DNA of 64,000 nt from Nemophila menziesii (Eukaryota; Streptophyta; Magnoliopsida; Boraginales; Hydrophyllaceae). Numbering within the stretch: position 1 is the stretch's first letter; each line of letters begins with the position of its first letter. The notes under the pieces were generated by a model. It did no database searches. It was not told where the DNA came from and saw only the letters and a program-made list of their open reading frames with translations. Below, piece by piece: positions 58,488 to 64,000 of the stretch. The stretch is taken from the NCBI GenBank assembly GCA_029959085.1, contig JARWIR010000011.1, positions 12,525,840 through 12,589,839 of the forward strand, given 5' to 3'. A program made the translations under genes and the position numbers.

Positions 58488-60043
58488 CTAGTTAATATAC
58501 TCGATGACATCACTCACAACAGCCATCGAATAAACTGGAGGCTCGTTGCTAGTAGAGCAACGTTCAGGGCGGGGGAACGGTGGAAGACTGCTGGATACTC
58601 GGAGCTCGTTAATCGCCGCCATCATCTCCTCGTGCTGATCGTTTTGGGCTGCAGTAGTCTTAGATTTCTTCTTCGATTTTCTCGGACGACCAATGCCCGG
58701 TAAAAGGCTCCTCTTCGGTGACCCGATCGCCTTCGCGGTGCTCCTCACGTAATCGTATTGCTCCTTTTCACTCAAGCCTTGACCATCGGTCGACTCAGAT
58801 TGACTCTGAGTCACCTTTTCCTTCATCGCGTCCTTGAGCAATTTCTGTTACATAATAAACAAAAAATTAATTAAATTTGACTTAAGATGAAAATAATAAT
58901 TAATAATTAACTTATAAAAAAACTTACATCGGCTCTTTCGTAACCCTCTGACCTCCACTGTTTCGTCTTCTTGCTTTTACCCACCACCTCGTAAAAACCA
59001 CCCACAAGCGGAATTGGTGTGTCTTGTTGGGTAGCCTCATCCCTGATCACCAAATTCCCTCCCGGGATTAATTCTTCACCCTGTTTCATAAAAATAAAGA
59101 ATATTCAAAATAAATAATAAATTAATAATTAAAGAATTTACTTAAATAAAAAACCACCTCGTATAGCATATCCCGAGTTCAGGAATACCTCCTCGACCCC
59201 GCTCCACTCTTATTTTTTTGCTTTTCTCTATTCTTTTTATTCTCACTTGCTTGATGCTGAAAAAATTTAAAATTCAATTATTAATAAAAACTATTATAAT
59301 TTAAAATATATACTTAAATTAAAAAACATCAAAAGTTCACCTTTGCTTTTCTCGAGCCCCAATACTCACAACACTTAGCCCAAACCTCATCGGATAACCA
59401 ATCCGGCTTCAAACCTTTTCTCCAAAACTTCTTCTTCACGTTATGTTTGTAGTCCTTAAATCTAATCCTCATCGTATCGTCTAAGTTACCGTAAATCGAA
59501 TTCCAGTCTTTCCTCTTTCTCCAACTCTTTATGTCAAAATAATTCTACAAAAAAATATATTATTTAAATTTAAATTAGAATAATAAATTAATTTTTAAAA
59601 ATATTAACAATTTAATTTTTACCGATAATCTCTTAATGACGGCGTGTTTGTCGGGGTCCGGTACTTTATCCCAAGCCAGGTGATAGGGTGGAATCCTCTC
59701 TCGAACTGTAATCCCGATAACTTGCGAAACGTGGTGCCCGTACTTGCCAGATGGACTCCACGTGTCGTCTAGTATACATAAATCTACCGGCAAAGGCCAC
59801 CCTACAGCTTTGAGTGCCTTCATCGCAGTTCTCAGGGCCGCGCTAACCCTTTTTTTCCGTCTAGCGGGTTCTGTTTTAACATTGAATTAATTAGTGTTGA
59901 CTTTATTTTTTAAGCAATTAAGGATTTAAATTGGTTTATTTACCGGGCTGGTTTGGACAGTCGGCTAAATTTCGGTTCATATTCTGGTTTGGGTCCTTAC
60001 CCCCACCGTCCCCTCCGTGCTGCATATGCATTACATCGGCCAT
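58488..60043 (-). CDS. plant transposase gene (Ptta/En/Spm, Transposase_24 type), one stop
   Basis: A six-exon model fits with GT-AG introns in consistent phase: 60,043-59,944; 59,870-59,623; 59,544-59,341; 59,256-59,158; 59,080-58,928; 58,844-58,488 (about 387 codons). The start is MADVMHMQH. Exon 2 has the basic EPARRKKR stretch and VDLCILDDTWSPSGKYGHHV; exon 3 has RIRFKDYKHNVKKKFW and LSDEVWAKCCEYWGS; exon 4 ends KNKSGAGSRRYS, stop, TRDMLYE. This order (W-x-F/Y-rich block, then K/N-rich linker, then GSR-Y-TRD) fits the plant Transposase_24 family linked to CACTA elements, probably the TNPA-like DNA-binding partner. A TGA at 59,179-59,181 in exon 4 is the only break. A different frame over 58,380-58,475 reads as an acidic tail. 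The family call rests on memory of motifs. Confidence 0.72.
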
Positions 60044-60350
60044 CTAGCATTTTGTAGTATAATTAAAATACAAAATAAAAAATAACATAAAAAACACTAA
60101 ATTATTACATCACCAAAAATAAAAACATGAAAATAAAATTAAATAAATTATTACAATCATAAATTAAATAAATCAAATAAATTAAAAAACGTAAATAAAA
60201 CATTGGGAATCTTTAACATCCAATATATAGCACACGTACAATATGTATTATACAAAAATAATTATATTAGTCATATAATAAAATAATTTATAATTTTTTT
60301 TAATATTTAAAAATTTACTATTATATAGTAAATAAATATATTTTTCTTAA

Positions 60351-60855
60351 ATTGCATAAAAGTCCCTATATATTTTTTAAAATTGCATAAAATTCTCTAT
60401 ATTTTTTTTAAATTGCATAAAGAGTCCCTATATTTTTTTAAATTGCATAAAGGTCCCTATTTATTTGTATAAAAGAATAAAGATATATATCACCATTTTT
60501 TGCTTCACCTATGTATCACCTCCAACGTGGAAGTTTTAAACACCAATAAAAATGTTTCTCTCTCTTAAATGTTATTTTCTCTTTCCTTTATTTAATGCCA
60601 CATTAGATGACACCTAGGAGGTGATAAATGAGTGAAGCAAGAAGAGGTGATATATAGCAATGCTCTTTATAAAATTTCATGAAAGTCCCTATTTAGTTTT
60701 ATAAAATTTCATGAAAGTCCCTATATAATTTTTAAAATTGCATAAAGGTCCCTATTTAATTTTATAAAATTTCATGAAAGTCCCTATTTATTTTTATAAA
60801 ATTTCATGAAAGTCCCTATATATTTTTATAAAATTGCATAAAGGTCCCTATGTAT
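60351..60855. repeat. tandem 'aaaattgcataaaggtccctat' array
   Basis: About ten copies of a 32-40 bp unit, AAATT(G/T)CAT(A/G)AAAGTCCCTAT with T/A-rich spacers. Two subtypes alternate: ...TTGCATAAAGGTCCC and ...TTTCATGAAAGTCCC. It is interrupted at about 60,475-60,665 by a MITE. Confidence 0.9.
60475..60665. mobile_element. MITE nested in the tandem array
   Basis: The inverted ends 60,482-60,523 and 60,617-60,658 match over about 40 bp (ATATATCACC, then TTGCTTCAC, then TATCACCTCC on the left, and the complement on the right). The core is about 90 bp and non-coding. The superfamily is unclear; a target duplication is not certain because the flanks are repeats. Confidence 0.8.
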
Positions 60856-61565
60856 TTTAAACACAATTTTAGCCTAAATAATAATTTCATTCTAGCACTT
60901 TTTTAATCTAAAATTTCTTAAAAATCATAACAAAAATCAAAAAATTCTCAAAAAATCATCCAAATTAATTTTTTTTTAAAAACCATGAATTACATGTTTA
61001 AATTAACAAAAACTAAACCCTAATAACATTACTTAAATTCGGAATTAAGAATCAAGCACCAAAAAAAGGAAAAATAATTTGATTTCACAAATTAATTTTT
61101 TCACCCATTTAACACCAATTTTTGGTTTAAAATAATCAATACAACACTCTAATAACACCCTAATACTCTCGTAATTAAATAAAAACATGTAATCATCAAA
61201 GAAAAAAAAATAAAAAAAAAGACATGAAAATTAAAAGACAAAAATTGGTTGGAAAACTTACCTTATATGACGAAATTGGAGCTGGTTTGGTGTTGAATCC
61301 ATGCCATATTGATTCGGATTGAAACACAAATAAAAAAAATTGATTAGAAACATAAAAATGGAGAAAAAAAGCTTAATAGATGATAGAAAATGGAATGGAA
61401 TAAGATTGTGGGTTGGATTTGTTTACCTTTGACGAAGATTTGGAGCTGATTTGTTGCTTGAATCGGCCTCTTGGAATGGCTGGAATTTTCTCTCTCGTTT
61501 TTTTTGATGTGTTGTATAAGGAATGAAAGTGAAGAGTGAAGTCTCGGAGTAATATAGGGCATTCT
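60856..61565. other. AT-rich part of the CACTA element
   Basis: No gene supported. The ORF at 61,344-61,562 is low-complexity and has no known motifs. It may contain the 5' leader or promoter of the transposase gene, but no clear TATA box position can be defended. Confidence 0.5.
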
Positions 61566-61569
61566 TTCT

Positions 61570-61865
61570 AGCGACTACTTCGTGAAGCCACTAGAGATAG
61601 GGAAAGTAGTCGCCAGAGAGTGTATTACTTAAACGTGTCTGTTAGTTGACCTCGTCAACTGGTCTTTGGCGACTACAATGTAGTCTCTAGACCTCATTGT
61701 AAAACGCGTGTCCTTTCGTGGGCGGGAAAATAGACCGCCAGCGAATAATGGGAAATTAATTCGACGTTTAGCGACCACATTGTAGTCGCTAGTTGTGTAG
61801 AGTTATTAACGGCTAGTTCATGAATATGAACTAGTCGCTGGTGGTAAAATGTAGTCGCTAGAAAA
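61570..61865. repeat. right subterminal repeats of the CACTA element
   Basis: About nine CGACTAC/GTAGTCG motifs, more diverged than on the left (for example 'cgaccac', 'gtagtctctag'). They stop at 'gtagtcgctagaa', after which AT-rich sequence without the terminal repeat follows. Confidence 0.8.
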
Positions 61866-61998
61866 AAAATTTAATTTAAAAAATAAACTTAAATCCATTT
61901 ACAATTATCCAATATTTCAATTCACTTCCAAATAATCATTTAAATTAAATTAAATTCCAAACTATCAATAAAATCTATTTAGCTACAAGCAATCAATC

Positions 61999-62877
61999 GT
62001 TTAGAGTATCTAGTCAACTATTTGGGTCAAAGTTGAGTGTTTGGAGTATCTAGTCAACTATTTGGGTCAAAATTGAGTGTTTGGGGTATTCAGTCAACAT
62101 TTAGAGTCAAACTTGAGTGTTTGGAGTATCTAGTCAACTATTTGGGTCAAAGTTGAGTGTTTGGGTTATTCAGTCAACATTTAGAGTCAAACTTGAGTGT
62201 TTGGGGGTATTCAGTCAACATTTAGAGTCAAACTTGAGTGTTTGGATTATCTAGTCAACTATTTGTGTCAAAGTTGAGTGTTTGGGTTATTCAGTCAACT
62301 ATTTGGGTCAAACTTGAGTGTTTGGGTTATTCAGTCAACATTTAGAGTCAAACTTGAGTGTTTGCGGTATTCAGTCAACATTTTGAGTCAAACTTGAGTG
62401 TTTGGGTTATCTAGTCAACTATTTGGGTCAAAGTTGAGTGTTTGGAGTATCTAGTCAACTATTTAGGTCAAACTTGAGTGTGCGGGTTATTCTGTCAACA
62501 TTTAGAGTCAAACTTGAGTGTTTGGGGTATTCAGTCAACATTTAGAGTCAAACTTGAGTGTTTGGAGTATCTAGTCAACTATTTGGGTCAAAGTTGAGTG
62601 TTTGGGTTATTCAGTCAACTATTTGGGTCAAATTTGAGTGTTTGGGTTATTCAGACAACATTTAGAGTCAAACTTGAATGTTTGGGTATTCAGTCAACAT
62701 TTAGAGTCAAACTTGAGTGTTTGGAGTATCCAATCAACTATTTGGGTCAAAGTTGAGTTTTTGGAGTATCTAGTCAACTATTTGGGTCAAAGTTGATTTT
62801 TTGGAGTATATAGTCAACTATTTGGGTCAAAGTTGAGTGTTTGGAGTTCTAGTCAACTATTTGGGTCAAAGTTTAAG
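61999..62877. repeat. 40-bp minisatellite, 22 units, with higher-order repeat
   Basis: Twenty-two units of 39-41 bp. Two subtypes: A (GTATCTAGTCAACTATTTGG, then GTCAAAGTTGAGTGTTTGG) and B (GTATTCAGTCAACATTTAGA, then GTCAAACTTGAGTGTTTGG), plus hybrids. Units 4-11 and 12-19 show the same order A-B-B-A-hybrid-B-B-A, giving a 320-bp higher-order repeat (62,119-62,439 and 62,440-62,758). Each unit holds two GTCAA cores. No open frame of note. Confidence 0.95.
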
Positions 62878-62978
62878 CGTATAAAAGATAAATACAAATT
62901 CAACTCAAATATAAAAAGTTTAAGCCAATAAAATGTTTTAATCCAAATAAACCAAAAAAAAATCTCCTAATCAGTATC

Positions 62979-64000
62979 TGATGTCTCCTTATTTGTGATA
63001 ATAAAATCTATTCATGAGACATCATTTTAGGCTTATTTATTAGTTTATAGGTTGATTTTAGCTTAGTTTAGTGCACTTTCCTATTTTGGGTCTTGATTTA
63101 TTAACATAATATTTTTAGAGCATATTGGGTTTAATTGTTTATTTAGTGTGAATCTTTAAAGATAATTATGGAGATTAAATAGAGTCCAAGTCAAAGACTA
63201 CAACTTATGGAAAGAGATTTGCATGGAAATTGGAGATAAAGGAAACAAAAGGTAAAAAGATGGAAAAGGAAAATCTGCCTAAATCTGGGATTCTGCATAC
63301 ACGTCCAAAGATATGCGTTTTTACCTAAGAAATAGGCCGAATTTGGAGATTTCCTTTTTTAGGGTCAAGATAATTCTGTTGCGATTCTTTTGGTATCTTA
63401 TGGAGCAAAAACCGACCAATAACGAAGAAGATACGCTCAAAACGGTCCAGCAGTGTTTTCCTTATGAATTTGAGTTGGGCTAGGAGTCCATTACTTGAAG
63501 TTATCTCCATCAAACGATTTAGGTCAACCTATACACTATAAATACAACCTCTTAACACTCTTAAATCATCCTTGGTCTAACCTTAAGCCAAGAGGAAGCT
63601 TACAACACAAGAGAGAAGTCTGGAAGGAGCTGTCATCAATAATGTCTTCTTCTACCTTTAGATTTGTAATTTCTTTCTTTTCTTTCATGAACTAATTTTT
63701 TTTAGCATGAGTTTTAGCATATATGTATGAACCCTAGTTTTGATTGACATATATCTAATTTGGGAATTTAATGTTTTAAATAGAATTATAGTTTTTATTC
63801 TCTGTTTATGTGTTTGGATTTATATTATGTGTTCTTGTGGACTGCAGCCATTAGAATTACCATCTAGTAATTAGGTCACCATTGACAACGGTGTTTAATT
63901 GCATGTTTAGCACATAACGTTTAGTTTTAGGTTTGATCTGACAACCCAACCTAGCTAGATAATCACTATGGTTTAGTCTGTGTGACTATTTACCAATAAC
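62979..64000 (+). mobile_element. Athila-type LTR (B-type), plus strand, cut by window end
   Basis: Starts TGATGTCTCC and runs to the window end. It is the reverse complement of the B LTR from 9,897 downward ('cataatatttttagagcatattgggttt', 'taattatggagatta', 'ggtcaccattgacaacgg'). The 46-bp inverted repeat is 62,979-63,024. No polypurine tract precedes it, so it is a 5' LTR of a plus-strand element lying to the right, or a solo LTR. Confidence 0.9.
63537..63544 (+). promoter_or_regulatory. TATA box in the plus-strand LTR
   Basis: TATAAATA, at the same relative place as the minus-strand TATA boxes at 9,322-9,329 and 503-510 in the other LTRs. It is the likely core promoter of the element. 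Confidence 0.65.

Larger units (their letters stand above)
57667..61872 (-). mobile_element. CACTA (En/Spm) DNA transposon, right end missing
   Basis: Starts CACTACTACGCG exactly inside the ZF-HD fragment (units 1 and 3 read on without a break after 'aacatt'; likely 3-bp duplication ATT at 57,664-57,666). Subterminal CGACTAC/GTAGTCG repeats fill 57,685-58,050 and recur at 61,570-61,865, where 'gtagtcgctagaa' mirrors the left end but the last 18 or so bases of the expected inverted end are absent. It carries one transposase-type gene on the minus strand and no TNP2-like transposase, so it is non-autonomous. Confidence 0.85.

Noticed and set aside
61344..61562. 72-codon minus-strand ORF in the CACTA element
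   Set aside because: Low-complexity Ser/Phe/His-rich; no homology clue.
61999..62877. CRISPR-like array
   Set aside because: The repeats are directly adjacent with no unique spacers and the DNA is plant nuclear; it is a minisatellite.

Overview
This 64 kb window is AT-rich nuclear DNA of a flowering plant, most likely a eudicot; the species cannot be named from sequence alone. Plant origin is shown by Athila-like Ty3 retrotransposons with a tRNA-Asp-type primer site, Ty1/copia and LINE pieces, a CACTA element with a plant (Ptta/En/Spm) transposase gene, and fragments of two plant-specific gene families: an NLR resistance gene and a ZF-HD homeobox gene. I see no intact host gene, tRNA, rRNA or CRISPR. 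Almost everything is a mobile element or a broken copy.

Layout. 1-973: end of an Athila-type LTR that cuts a copia element (974-about 2,260: reverse transcriptase/RNase H remnant, polypurine tract, start of the 3' LTR). 2,261-5,620: no recognisable gene. 5,620-7,951: 5' end of a decayed Athila-like element C (gag remnant, primer site, LTR). 8,369-16,367: element B, minus strand (3' LTR, downstream ORF2, palindrome array, and a gag-protease frame joined directly to an integrase tail because reverse transcriptase and most of integrase are deleted). 16,368-16,742: inverted LTR piece. 16,743-26,882: element A, minus strand (ORF2, palindrome array, integrase, RT-RNase H, protease, gag, primer site, 5' LTR); gag-pol carries many stops and frameshifts while ORF2 is open. 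26,896-27,569: LINE endonuclease piece.

27,570-57,666: four tandem copies of a composite unit of roughly 7 kb. Each holds, in order, copia LTR/gag debris, a GC-rich CACTA-like subterminal block, an antisense NB-ARC fragment of an NLR gene, about 3.5 kb of AT-rich DNA, and the 3' end of a ZF-HD homeobox gene. Units 1 and 2 share a nearly identical 3.1 kb tract. Unit 2 carries a probable solo LTR. Unit 4 is cut by a CACTA element (57,667-about 61,872) holding a six-exon transposase gene with one stop, a tandem array and a nested MITE. 61,999-62,877 is a 40-bp minisatellite with an eight-unit higher-order repeat, and 62,979-64,000 is another Athila-type LTR on the plus strand.

The most interesting signals are in the Athila-like group. 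A and B both carry tandem units containing paired palindromes two helical turns apart, then a TATA-like box, then ORF2, although the palindrome sequence differs between them. All six LTRs or LTR pieces start with the same 46-bp inverted-repeat hairpin. Together these suggest a separately transcribed ORF2 with its own promoter, which would need to be tested.
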